This document shows, in pieces, positions 41,859 through 52,440 of a stretch of 64,000 bases of DNA. The position numbers were made by a program, and so were the translations under genes. The stretch spans positions 118,410,095 through 118,474,094 of the forward strand of contig CM061920.1 of NCBI GenBank assembly GCA_031002005.1. Reading direction: 5' to 3'. Within the stretch, counting starts at the first letter, position 1. Every line of letters starts with the position of its first letter. This stretch comes from Vandiemenella viatica. Taxonomy: Eukaryota; Arthropoda; Insecta; Orthoptera; Morabidae. The notes under the pieces are model-generated. The model was given only the letters and a program-made list of their open reading frames with translations. It did no database searches and was not told where the DNA came from.

Positions 41859-42600
41859 TATATACTGGAAGGAATGTTCCCTGAATACACCAATAGGAAA
41901 ACCTTAACCAAATTCATAAAGCGCCACATACCAAACATATCAATACAACAACTCATTCCCACAAAAAACGGAATCATTATCAAAAGCAACAATATAGACC
42001 TCTTTAAGCTAATTAAATACAAAATTGGCCTAACTTTTTTTTGGCAACAATGCTACCTTCACCCGCACCCCCCTAAACAACCAACCCCACCTAAGAGACC
42101 CCCAACACTTACAGCCGTCATCCGCGCGGTAGATCCATCTATCACCGAAGAAGAAGTAGTTACGGAGCTAAACTTAAACGAAGACCTACATGTACCTCAG
42201 AATCAGAAATAACTTTGGGCCCACTTAGATGATCAGAGTACTAACATAAGATCCATCAAAAATAGACCACGCAATGGGGCCGCGATCCTCCACCAAAAAC
42301 ACAAGAGTGGAACCTTCAAAAATTCCCTCTCCCCAACCTACTAAATGTGCCCGTTGCTTACAATACAACGACCCCCTCACGCAGAAGTGTAAAAACCCTT
42401 CTATTTGTCCCCACTACAAAGAGAATCACTTCCTAAATACCTTCCCTAACCTGTAGAAAAAACCAACCTGCAACACATGCAGTGAACACCACCCTACCTA
42501 CTCCACCAAATGCAAATTCAAACCTGCCCCCATGAAATCTGAACTCACTCTACCCCTCCGACCCATTGACCCTCCCATACCACCCACCAATCCCATATGC
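41859..42600 (+). pseudogene. LINE 2 ORF1, gag with zinc knuckles
   Basis: After the mariner: ILEGMFPEYTNRKTLTKFIK, IPNISIQQLIPTKNGIIIKS (RRM-like gag block), then LTAVIRAVDPSITEEEVVTE. From about 42340 Cys-rich knuckles follow: KCARCLQYNDPLTQKC, CPHYKENH and, in another frame, CNTCSEHHPTYSTKC. Several stops and frame changes. Gag of the insect Jockey/I type. Confidence 0.7.
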
Positions 42601-43440
42601 CGATCACAAACCATAGAAGAGATCCTACGATTCATTATCATTACTTTGAAATATCTAAACCCCTTCTCGCAAGATCACACACTCGCACAAATATCTATCA
42701 CAGTCTGAGCAGTTTTTGGAATTCACAAAAATGCCACCTGTTCACACAACAACGCCCACTTTCAATTCCTCGCGCTAGAAACCCTCGTATAAGCCCCACA
42801 GCCTCACTCCGAAAAACCCAAATATGCCTCTTTTTCATTACATGTTATTTAACATCCATTCACTCCTCACCATACATGATACTCAATGCCTCAAAACGAA
42901 ATCTTCCTCCAACCACAAAATCAAATTCGTGTATCCCCTTATCAACTCACCATATCCGACAATCCTTCACAAGTAGCGCGCGGAGCGTGACCATTGGCTA
43001 TAAAAATCATATCCCACCCCCTCAATCATCATCCATCTGAACATGGCATAGTCACAGCATTCCTAAAATCCCTCACTGTCACCCTCCTCACCATATACAT
43101 CCGACCCCGCGTTCCACTCCCAATCAAATTCATATTCTACATAGATAATAACCACAACTCATATATCATCATGGCAGACATCGATATCTATAGTCGCACC
43201 CAACAAGAACTCCATCAAACCCTAGCAACCATGAGAGATGACATCATTAACATCCCGTCACCCAAGCGCCCTGAATCAAACAAAATCCCTGATACAGTTA
43301 TAGCCTCCTCAAATGTCCTAACCCGCACCACCCATCATGTTCTCGATCCCATTGGCAGCGACCACCTCTCGATCATGCTCTCCATCGAATAAGACCCCAC
43401 GCCCACCCAATGTTACACCCCACCGATGCAATACCAACTT
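42601..43440 (+). pseudogene. LINE 2 ORF2, endonuclease remnant
   Basis: The recognisable end is IPDTVIASSNVLTRTTHHVL followed by DPIGSDHLSIMLSIE (to about 43392), the 'S-D-H-L-P-I' block of apurinic-type endonucleases. The earlier GDFN block cannot be read with confidence; a MADIDIYSRTQQELHQ stretch lies near where it should be. Confidence 0.6.
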
Positions 43441-45105
43441 GAATAACTACAGAAAATTCATCGATGACCAAATAGACGCAGACAAACCAAATAACACCGA
43501 CGCTGACAGCCTACATAAAGCCACCAAATACCTTCAACACACCATCATAGACGCTACTGATGCTCACATCCCCCTGACTCCTATCACCCCTCACAAACCA
43601 TCACTACCAAGACGAACACACAAACTCCTTCATCTCTCATGTGACCTCTTCCGCACTTATCAACGCACCCACGATCCATCCTCCGCCGTCAGATCTAACG
43701 AACAGTCCGTAACTATATAACCGCCCACAAACGAGGCACTTGGAGCGACACCTGCAACCAGCTAAATAAAAAGTATATACAGAACTCCTCACAATACTGG
43801 TCTCAAACCCGTCACCACCAACCCCCTCCTCCACTATAACCTTCCGGTACCCGATAACACCCAAAAACCAAATCTCTTCGCAGTCCAACTCCAAACCATC
43901 CATACCACACCAAATGACCCCCGATTTGACTACGCTGACTCCGCCATAATCGAACAGCGTGCCAACCCCTCATTACTACCGCTCAAACCCGATTTCAACT
44001 TCATCCAAACCGTCAGCCGCACTGGACTTAACACCCCCATCACTACTAACGATATCCTATCTGTCCTTCACATCAAGAAAAATACAGCTCCTTGCCCTGA
44101 CTCCATCACATACAGACACATCAAAGAAGCACCCAGTTTTTTCCATCAACTCCTAGCCTACCTGTATACAAATACCATATACTTCGGTATCTACCCTCCT
44201 AAATGTAAAACCTAAAAAAATACCGATGTTTCCCAAACCAATAAGCCAAAATCAGATCCCAACTCATACCAGCCCATTAGCCTCACCTCCGCCTTTAGCA
44301 AAATATTTGAAACCATATTATCAAAAAGAATCAACCAACACATATCTTAACACTCACTCCTATCCCCAGGCCAGTGAGGCTTCCGCCCAAAACTATCCAC
44401 CCAAGAACAACTCCTCGAACTTGTATACCTCCTGACCACCCACATCAACACCCACCGGTCCGCAATTCTCTTCCTGTGAGACATGGAAAAAGCTTTCGAC
44501 AGAGTATGGCACGTCGGACTCATTTTTAAACTGCAAACCTTCGCCTTACCCATCACCTACATTCTTACAATAGCCTCCTTCCTCACACACCGTACCTCGT
44601 TTGTAGCCTAAATAACTTCTTCTCCCGCATCTTCTCCCCTACCGCAGGTGTTCCCCCAAGGATACGTACTCTCTCCACTCCTATACATCTTATACATTTC
44701 TGACATACCTATACCTGCAGAGTACCTACATACATCCTTCAATACGCCGATGACACCGCCTACGTAGCCATGTATAAATCGCTACAACAATCGCAAAAAT
44801 CCATACAGACAGAAATGGATAAATTTGTACAATGGTGCAACCGTTGGAGATGAATCATAAATCCTAATAAATCCAAGCCATCATTTTCGGAAAGACAAGC
44901 AGAAGACACCGCCTCGCCGACTTCAAAATTACCATCTACGATAATCCCATCCAGCAACAACCCACTGTTAAATACCTAGGCATCACCCTCGACCAACATG
45001 TAACCCAGACACCCCACCTTAAAACGATCACTTCCAAAGAAAATATCCGACTCAACCTTCTTAAACTGCTCCTGGGGACTCCGCAGCAACGTTATCATCA
45101 ACATC
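43441..45105 (+). pseudogene. LINE 2 ORF2, reverse transcriptase remnant
   Basis: Multi-frame pieces in order: NYRKFIDDQIDADKPNNTDA (linker), DSITYRHIKE-type block, [39 protein letters not shown] (catalytic block, first Asp kept), QYADDTAYVAMY (the Y-A-D-D box, about 44740-44775) and VKYLGITLD-type thumb near 44970. Stops are dense. The continuation WGLRSNVIINIYKAF is interrupted by the SINE and resumes LCPILTYGHLYW to about 45440. Confidence 0.7.
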
Positions 45106-45340
45106 TACAAAGCCTTCGCCGGCCTCGGTAGCGTAGGGGCTGGAGTGCTAGCTCCGCGTACCGAAGGTCGCCGGTTCGAGTCCGGCCGAGGGCATGGGTG
45201 TTTAGTGTTGTGTCTGTGAATGTCTTGTCCGTGTTGTAGTGTCCTTGTGTCAATACTTGATAGCATCAAATCACATTGAGCTGGCTGCATGGCCCAGTAG
45301 CCAAATTCCATTAAAATAAAAAAAAAAATACAAAGCCTTC
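45106..45340 (+). repeat. tRNA-derived SINE (family 3) with perfect target duplication
   Basis: The body, 45118-45328, is flanked by the 12-bp duplication TACAAAGCCTTC (45106-45117 and 45329-45340). The head has an A box (TAGCGTAGGGG) and a B box GGTTCGAGTCC, giving a clover-leaf-like first 70 bases. The tail ends in AATAAAAAAAAAAA. The perfect duplication and intact boxes suggest a young insertion. It interrupts the LINE 2 RT frame inside NIYKAF. Confidence 0.95.
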
Positions 45341-45440
45341 CTCTGCCCCATCCTCACCTATGGTCACCTCTATTGGTTATCCGCTCCCGATCGCTTGTAC
45401 AATAGACCTTAAATTATAGAACGACACCTGCTTGAAATGT

Positions 45441-45779
45441 TGTAAAAAACTAAAAATAACAGCCTTCTGATTATGAAAAAAACTGAAAAAATTCTATTGT
45501 TATATGAAATTTTAACATTTATATTTATGTTTTCATCAATTGTAAAATATGTAGCAATTTGTGGGCTGCTACCCCGACTTCTCCCACCAGGGGAAGGAAT
45601 GAAATGATAATAAATATATATATGATTAAAGACGCAGTTCTGCCCTCTAAGAAGACCACAGGATGGTCGAAACATCGGCTACACGAAACATGACGCAGCA
45701 CCATTTGGAAAGCCAAGAATCAACTGAGTACTGGCATACGATTACACAGAATAAATGATTTTCTTTCTCTTATCTATCT
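45441..45779. other. Penelope-like or unclassified remnant
   Basis: Non-coding AT-rich sequence followed by a hammerhead-like motif at 45636-45690. It may be the remaining 3' part of the Penelope-like element that begins at 39274, with LINE 2 inserted in it; this is inference. Confidence 0.35.
45636..45690 (+). ncRNA. hammerhead-like motif, probably from a Penelope-like element
   Basis: CTAAGAA, then a GACCA...TGGTC stem (loop CAGGA), then GAAAC-ATCGG. Box spacing is that of the hammerhead core CUGANGA / stem II / GAAA / stem III / NUH, but the first box is CUAAGAA instead of CUGANGA, so it is degenerate. The motif CTGAAGA-GACC...GGTC-GAAAC is widespread in Penelope-like elements. Confidence 0.4.
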
Positions 45780-45935
45780 ATCACCCCTCCCGACTATTAA
45801 GTAATACCTCACTCACACACAATGACAAATACGACAAAAATCAATTCACCAGATTAGATCAAGTACAATTTTAACTTCCGCCCTACCTGTAACCATCGCT
45901 GCCCTACCTTAAATTTAACTCTAGCTACGGCCCAG
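45780..45935 (+). other. 3' end of hAT-A
   Basis: Subterminal GCCCTACCTGTAACC and GCCCTACCTTAAA words match those after the left terminus (near 35524 and 35551). It ends in the terminal inverted repeat at 45935. Confidence 0.7.
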
Positions 45936-45943
45936 AATAGTGG

Positions 45944-46830
45944 TGATAACGAACTGCAGCGAGGCTAGAAACTCTATTCTCCAAACGAGTTTCGCAGATT
46001 TTTTGGTGATAGTCATTCCGACTGCTTGGATATCACTCCTATCGCTTTGTTGATCGAAAAAATAGAACAAATATTCTTTAAGGAAATCCGGACAAGGAAA
46101 CCGATTTAACTGATGTTTTGGCGGCACCTGCTATTACCAGAGTTAGTGACAGCTACGGGGATTAAAAAATGCTAGAAGATATGGGTTCAGAATTTTACTT
46201 TGGACTCCTTTGTTTCCTCCTATCATATTGGATCCCCAGGTTCTGAAGAGTCACCGGCCTGTAAACAACGAAACATTAATGCACTTGGACTTCGTCTTCC
46301 TTAGTGTCAACAAAAGCATTGTTAAAGATAATTGTTCGACATGACTGACATAAGGAGTTAAATTCAGTACGATGCAAAAGTATTCAGATGGCTTAACCAT
46401 AGTTAAAATTTTATTACGAACTTCATCCTTTTCAAATTCATTTGCAAAATAATAAATATTTATCTCCTTATTAGCAATTGTGGAGATGCTCCATCATTAT
46501 AGGGTCATATTTACCCAGCAGTTGCGATATACCCAAAAAGTTATAATTATTAAAAGTATTTCGCATTTCAAATTCAAAGCTTCCTCTGAACAAGAAATTA
46601 TTGCACGTTAAAAAGAATACTGTGGACATCATTCATTCGAGGAAAGGATTTTTCGTCTTGAGTCTGTATTTGCAAATGCTTCTCTATTACACCGAAGTTC
46701 TTTAATCGAATCAACGTTTCTATCCAACAGAACATGTATGCTGGTGATTTGAGGAAGTTTCGTGAGTACTGAAACTCTCTGAGAAGTAGCTCCAGTAATC
46801 AAATCCTTCTTTGCCAAATAATAGTGAGAT
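45944..46830 (-). pseudogene. hAT-B transposase, N-terminal and middle part
   Basis: On the minus strand, starting near 46830: a block resembling the TTF-finger end (GFDYWSYFSESFSTHETS), then NYNFLGISQLLGKYDPIMME-like coding, then EKDEVRNKILTMVKPSEYF followed by VSHVEQLSLTM, the ...I-L-D-x-T-x-D-V-S-H-x-E-Q... block of DUF4371 hAT transposases. A later segment (46127-45944) leads to the hAT-A insertion point. Many stops and frame changes. The reading direction and order fit the C-terminal half at 34620-35471, so hAT-A split one hAT-B copy. Confidence 0.65.
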
Positions 46831-47514
46831 CTTTTGGCGAATAAACAACAATATAAACATCATACTTTATCTACAGATTTATAATTAAAAAGCTATTTTA
46901 TTTTATAAGTTTCTTCATTTGGCATTACTCTCTGAAAATGCATATTTGTAAAACGATGTTAATGATTTTTAATTGGTTTTTTCGTTGCTCAAATAATCAC
47001 TTCATCTCTGGCTACAGAGTCAATGAGCGACCATTTTGAAATATCATTATAATTTGTACTTTGAGAAGGCAACGGTGGTGGTATGTCTGGAAAACCCCAT
47101 TCTGTAATATTTTGAACTGCAGACAACGTTCCATCATTGCTTAATATTCTCGTACATGCTGCTCTTTATCATCATGAGCCTTATCTGAAGATGTGTCCGC
47201 AAGGATCGCTACGCGAATGAAGTCGCAGGTACAGCTAGTTATTAATATACAGAGGAGATAGAAAAAAAAAAGATGCTTAAAAATACTAGATTGAACAATA
47301 AGGAACGAATACCTATCATAATAATAAAAATGATATCATTATATTAACAGTGTATAGCATTATTTTTATTAGCTGGATATATGTATTAGCACTTACTTCA
47401 TGTACACAGTTTTTCTAAGAATTGTATGTTCAACAAATCAATATTAATAAACCTTTTTCGGAAGCTACATTTTAATTTATATAATATCATTCTTTTTCAA
47501 TGTAAACTTATTTT
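46831..47514. other. gene-free stretch with a Helitron-like 3' end
   Basis: AT-rich DNA. At 47205-47238 lies GCTACGCGAATGAAGTCGCA followed by GGTACAGCTAG and T, a common insect Helitron-like 3' terminus on the plus strand. Its 5' end was not found. Nothing else recognised. Confidence 0.45.
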
Positions 47515-47705
47515 GTCAAACTACTTCTCTATTTATAAATGTATCAGCAAAATCTTGTAGGTCCACATCATTCGCTATTTCTCCGTCTACGTGCACTACC
47601 ATGCGATCATTAAATTTTTGCTGAGCCATAGTACTCCTCAAATAAGTTTTTATTCTCTATAATGCTGAAAATTATAATTCTGCGGAGCATGCCGATACTA
47701 GAATA
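47515..47705 (-). pseudogene. third hAT fragment: C-terminal dimerisation region
   Basis: On the minus strand a frame reads RIKTYLRSTMAQQKFNDR and then VVHVDGEIANDVDLQDFADT. The K-T-Y-L-R-S-T-M motif is the hallmark of the hAT C-terminal dimerisation domain. The preceding FSAL block sits in another frame. It differs from the hAT-B C-terminus, so it is another copy or family; its N-terminal side runs into the assembly gap. Confidence 0.7.
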
Positions 47706-47790
47706 GTTTAAACGATTTTTAATAATTTGATGATTTCAGGCATCATATCTTGGGTTTATTCCCAATACTAAATTATATACATATAACCGT

Positions 47791-48790
47791 NNNNNNNNNN
47801 NNNNNNNNNNNNNNNNNNNNNNNNNNNNNNNNNNNNNNNNNNNNNNNNNNNNNNNNNNNNNNNNNNNNNNNNNNNNNNNNNNNNNNNNNNNNNNNNNNNN
47901 NNNNNNNNNNNNNNNNNNNNNNNNNNNNNNNNNNNNNNNNNNNNNNNNNNNNNNNNNNNNNNNNNNNNNNNNNNNNNNNNNNNNNNNNNNNNNNNNNNNN
48001 NNNNNNNNNNNNNNNNNNNNNNNNNNNNNNNNNNNNNNNNNNNNNNNNNNNNNNNNNNNNNNNNNNNNNNNNNNNNNNNNNNNNNNNNNNNNNNNNNNNN
48101 NNNNNNNNNNNNNNNNNNNNNNNNNNNNNNNNNNNNNNNNNNNNNNNNNNNNNNNNNNNNNNNNNNNNNNNNNNNNNNNNNNNNNNNNNNNNNNNNNNNN
48201 NNNNNNNNNNNNNNNNNNNNNNNNNNNNNNNNNNNNNNNNNNNNNNNNNNNNNNNNNNNNNNNNNNNNNNNNNNNNNNNNNNNNNNNNNNNNNNNNNNNN
48301 NNNNNNNNNNNNNNNNNNNNNNNNNNNNNNNNNNNNNNNNNNNNNNNNNNNNNNNNNNNNNNNNNNNNNNNNNNNNNNNNNNNNNNNNNNNNNNNNNNNN
48401 NNNNNNNNNNNNNNNNNNNNNNNNNNNNNNNNNNNNNNNNNNNNNNNNNNNNNNNNNNNNNNNNNNNNNNNNNNNNNNNNNNNNNNNNNNNNNNNNNNNN
48501 NNNNNNNNNNNNNNNNNNNNNNNNNNNNNNNNNNNNNNNNNNNNNNNNNNNNNNNNNNNNNNNNNNNNNNNNNNNNNNNNNNNNNNNNNNNNNNNNNNNN
48601 NNNNNNNNNNNNNNNNNNNNNNNNNNNNNNNNNNNNNNNNNNNNNNNNNNNNNNNNNNNNNNNNNNNNNNNNNNNNNNNNNNNNNNNNNNNNNNNNNNNN
48701 NNNNNNNNNNNNNNNNNNNNNNNNNNNNNNNNNNNNNNNNNNNNNNNNNNNNNNNNNNNNNNNNNNNNNNNNNNNNNNNNNNNNNNNNNN
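47791..48790. other. assembly gap of exactly 1000 N
   Basis: The round number suggests a placeholder rather than a measured size. Part of one or two hAT elements is hidden here. Confidence 0.99.
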
Positions 48791-49576
48791 CTGCATTGTT
48801 GTCGGCAAGCTATCATGTGAAGAACCTTGTATACCCCATGTCATTATGTGCAGAGAACTTCCAATAACAAACCACCCTACAGTGGCAATTACTGTAAGGG
48901 ATGCATTAAAGCTGTTGTGACCAGATCCAGAACACAAGGATAAGTTGCGGTTGTCGGTGATAGACAGTGCAGCTTATATGATAATAGCAGGGGAGTGTTT
49001 GAAAGCATTCCATCCTCAAATGACGCATGTCACCTGCCTAGCTCATGGGCTCCACTGGGTAGCTGAAAAAATTCGGGAACCGTACTCTGTACTTAACGAG
49101 ATAATTTCTTCAGTGAAGAATATATTCCTGAATGCGCCAAGTTGAGTAGTTACTTTCAGGGAAAAGCTTCCATCGGTACCCCTCCCTCCCGAGCTAGTAG
49201 TGACACGATGGGAGACCTTGCTCTCAGCCGCAATATATTATGCAGAAAACTATGAGAGCATCACGTAGGTCATCGATGCATTAGATGAAAGCAAAGCTAT
49301 TGCTATAGTAAATGCAAAGAAAGCATTGCTCTCGGTGCCAACTGTACAGGAGTTGACATATATAAAGGCAAATTTTTACAACTTAGAAATTTCAATCAAG
49401 TTGGAAGGAGGCACTCTACCGTTAACGGAAGCAATTCAAATCATCCAAGAAGCAAGGGCCAAAGTGGCTCCTGGACCAGTTTGGGTATTTGTAGCTAAGA
49501 GGCTGGAGATTGTTTTAGCCCGCAGTTCTGATTTCATGAGGATGGAACAAATAGGCCGTGTTCTCTCTGTACTAAA
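48791..49576 (+). pseudogene. hAT-D transposase, central part (CGBP1-like type)
   Basis: From the gap edge one frame reads CEEPCIPHVIMCRELP, NHPTVAITVRDALKLL, VIDSAAYMIIAGECLKAFHP, VTCLAHGLHWVAEKIREP, VVTRWETLLSAAIYYAENYE and LPLTEAIQIIQEARAKV. The order (S-D-A-A-x-Y-M block, T-C-x-A-H-x-L-H-R block, T-R-W block) matches the hAT transposases often annotated 'CGG triplet repeat-binding protein 1-like'. Three in-frame stops (48918, 49143, 49266) in an otherwise continuous frame make it a pseudogene. It is cut at 49576 by a LINE insertion and resumes at 53836. Confidence 0.8.
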
Positions 49577-51064
49577 AGAATCCAATTGTTCAGAAATATG
49601 AATTAAACAATGGGTCATTCCATGTCAAATCAACCGATTCTACTATATGATTTGAACCTTGACCTCTCAGATTTGGATGAATTTTTTTTCATGTAATGTA
49701 CCTACCAACACTAGTTTAAATTTGAAATTTCAAATTTTTCTGGTCTTTGGTTTTTTGAGTTTCAAGGGTTTACAAATCCAAAAAAAAATGACTTTTTGAT
49801 CGATTTATGATTGTTTTAAAATGCTGTAGCTCAAAAACTATACAACCTAGAGAGCTCAAACTTGCACCATTGTTTTCCTCTAAGAATTCCCTTCAATTTG
49901 ATATGTAACATGACTATGCTACCTAATTCTGAAAATTTTTAAAATTTACAAAATATTTTTTTTTTGAAATTTCCAAAATATGTACCCTTGGATTTTTTTA
50001 ATAAAAATTATGTGTGTTGTCCAGTCTAACTGACTACATGCATGCAAAATTTCAAGATGGGGTCTCAATGGGTTCTTGTATAAAAAAATATTTGACTACC
50101 AAAATACACAGTAGTGAGGTGAAAAGCATACTATTTCTAGGCTATTTATACCAAGGTAGGCCTACATAATTCTAATAAACTTAAATTATTAAATTAGCCT
50201 TTTTATGTAACATTACCCTCTTATTGTTTGTTAATTCATTGAATGATATAATGTTGTTTTAATTTAATTTTCATGATTCTTTTAACTATGCATCAGAAGG
50301 AAGTGAACACATTTTAATTGGTAATATACATGCTAAAAGTTAAATTTTGAATAAAGCCACTCACCTTCATCCTTAGTTTTTAATGGCAGAGATTATCTTT
50401 TTCTTGGCTTTCTAGTGTTAGTTGTAATCATTTACAAGTTCCTTATAATAGAAATTGGCAAAAGTAATTTCACTTGGGAAAAAGATTAACTTGTTGACAT
50501 TTGTGTGGGTAGAACTGTATTTCTAATAATAATTGGTATTTACAAAGTTAATACGCATAGTATTTACACAATTAAGTGTTTAGTGAGGGTAGGCCTAACA
50601 TAATTTAAACACTTCTTTTTGATCTCTTAAGATATTTTTCCAAAGCAAGAGAAGACAACTTCATTTCTTTAGCACTTTAAGTGTAGGTTCTTCCCGTAGC
50701 TGTAGTTGGATCCACTGTTTGTAAAAGAGTATTTCCTGGAACATCTAATAAATCTCTTGGTTGTGGATAGTAAAAAGAATGGGCTGGACCTTTTGGGTGT
50801 AAAAATTTATTCGGTACAAGTCATTGTATTTTTCTTCAATGCATCCTAGCCATCAAGAGTCATCATATGCTACTGTCACAAAACCAGCAGTAATATTTTC
50901 CATAATCTGATGGTGTTATATGGTTCACTGTTGTTACATATTCAAGAGACCCATCAAGACTAAAATAAGGCTTGACAGTAATTTGACACTCTGTGTGGGG
51001 TTTATATGTGTGAAACTTTTGTGTTCCCACAACCGCTTTTGATCCACTAAACTGAGGAAGTAAG

Positions 51065-52440
51065 TATTCTTTGGTCTCTTCATAGTCTTCTGTTGTGCAA
51101 TATTCAAAGTCAATGTTTTTTTATGTTTTCCATGGCAAATACATAAAGTGATTTGGGTGTTAAGATTTGTTGGTTATATGGCCTTTGTAAGCTGGCTTTA
51201 GCAGCTAGCCGCTTAACAGTTCCGCCAAGGCCATCGCATGCACTTTTGCCATGGGATATTGCAAAAAACTCCCACTCTGCTTCAACTTCAAAATCAGTTT
51301 TTATGCAAACACAAATTAAGGAAATTTTTATATTGTGCAGCGCTGCCATCAGAAAAATAAGTAATCTTTTTAAGTGCAAAAGGCAAGGTTTGCTTTAAGA
51401 TTTCTAGCAGTTTTTTCTGGAATACATAGAAACAAGGGCATATCCAGGATCAGAACTAGAGGGGGGCAGGATTTGAACTAGGGGGGGCAACTCATTTTGG
51501 TTTCGAGGAAGTGGGGTGGGGACTGAAACATGACATTACAAAATCAAACTCAAACCTATTCAGGAAACTATTTTTATCATTGATTAATATAGTAACCCAA
51601 CTACTTAATCTAAGGACCCTACTATGTAGTTAAGATCGTAGATCAGTTAGTTTTTTTATGTAAACATTAATTGTCTCGGATTTTCAATTTCAATAAATTT
51701 GTTTGTTAATATCTCATAGGTGTTCTTTCACGAAATTTCGATGCACACTCATCAGACATAATCCAGTCAATCTTTCTCTCCCAAAGTGCTCCTGAACTAG
51801 TTCTTCACTCGTCGAAGCGTACTGAAGGCAACTTAATTTTTCTTCTAGGGGGGGGGGGGGCAGCAGCCCCCCTCTGCCCCTCGCTGGATACGCCCATGCA
51901 TAGAAAGCGACTGTATTATGTTCTCGGCATCTGATATGAAGGACATACTGCAGATGTTTTAGTTTCCCCTCCCATTTATAATATATGATGAAAGGATGCA
52001 GTGTAGCTTGGGTGGTAGTCCCGTGGAATGATTGTATTTCATCTTGTACAACGAAAGAGTAGTTTTCTGCAAAATCACAGTTGACTACTAAATGGCCTTC
52101 AGTTAAATTGTCCTTAATTTCACTGTAGTATTCTTTCTGCCGATTAGCTATAAATGAATGAGTTTTTACCTTAGTTAGTGTGTCCAGAACTCATCAATAA
52201 AGTCATCAGTACATTTTACTACAGTTTCCATCAAACACCTATCTACAGTTACCCACTTTGTGTAGGTAACTTCATCAATCATATCATCATTGAACTTTGC
52301 ATTCAATAGCTCTTTAAGTCTAGAGACACCAGTGACATTCTTTACAAATATCCATAAAACAATGTTGAGATGGTGGACGGCACATCATCTGACCAGGCAG
52401 GAATGATAAGATTTCAAAGCAGTTTCATCTCCATCCAATC
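51065..52440 (-). pseudogene. transposase of the long-TIR element, broken
   Basis: Minus-strand pieces in order: LKELLNAKFNDDMIDEVTYT, KWVTVDRCLMETVVKCTDDF, LVVNCDFAENYSFVVQDEIQ (first acidic residue, D in CDFAENYS), LHPFIIYYKW, then past the MITE LKKITYFSDGSAAQYKNFLN (second Asp, FSDG), EAEWEFFAISHGKSACDGLG and GTVKRLAAKASLQRPYNQQI. The pattern D...FSDGxxxQYKN...W-x-F-F-x-x-S-H-G-K-x-x-C-D-G-x-G-G-x-x-K-R is familiar from many 'uncharacterized' aphid and hydra proteins and looks like a DDE/D core. The 465-bp MITE, at least one frameshift and stops inactivate it. Confidence 0.7.
51425..51906. mobile_element. hAT MITE nested in the long-TIR element
   Basis: The element proper is 51433-51898 (466 bp), flanked by CATAGAAA (51425-51432 and 51899-51906), a perfect 8-bp duplication. 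Ends are CAAGGGCATATCCAGGATC and, inverted on the right, CATGGGCGTATCCAGCGAG, with G-rich subterminal blocks. The interior is non-coding. It splits the transposase between YYKW... and the FSDG block. Confidence 0.9.

Larger units (their letters stand above)
39691..45440 (+). mobile_element. second LINE (Jockey/I-like), carrying a mariner and a SINE
   Basis: A decayed non-LTR element: 5' region with a GC-rich minisatellite, ORF1 (39773 onward, split by the mariner at 40559-41856), ORF2 with endonuclease (about 42600-43390) and RT (43440-45440), the RT being split by a SINE at 45118-45328. The C-rich, A-rich codon style (many ACC/CAC/ATC codons) differs sharply from the other LINEs here. The 3' limit is approximate; no target duplication was found. 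Confidence 0.7.
35472..45943 (+). mobile_element. hAT-A transposon, 10.5 kb with inserts, 8-bp duplication
   Basis: The element proper is 35480-45935, flanked by the perfect duplication AATAGTGG (35472-35479 and 45936-45943). Terminal repeats are CAGGGCCGTAGCTAG on the left and, inverted on the right, CTGGGCCGTAGCTAG. Subterminal GCCCTACCTTAAA words occur near both ends. Inside are a broken transposase (35848-39273), a Helitron, a Penelope-like fragment, a LINE with a mariner and a SINE, and a short 3' remnant. The C-terminal part of the transposase is missing, so it is a dead element. It is inserted in the minus-strand hAT-B. Confidence 0.85.

Noticed and set aside
45118..45192. Functional tRNA gene at the SINE head
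   Set aside because: tRNA-like, but flanked by target duplications and fused to a SINE tail with poly(A).
47750..48937. Long open frames of 347-389 codons
   Set aside because: They consist almost wholly of N from the assembly gap.
51065..52440. Host gene with a conserved SHGK/CDG domain, not a transposase
   Set aside because: It lies between long terminal inverted repeats with a CAAT duplication and is full of stops and a MITE, so it is the element's own gene.
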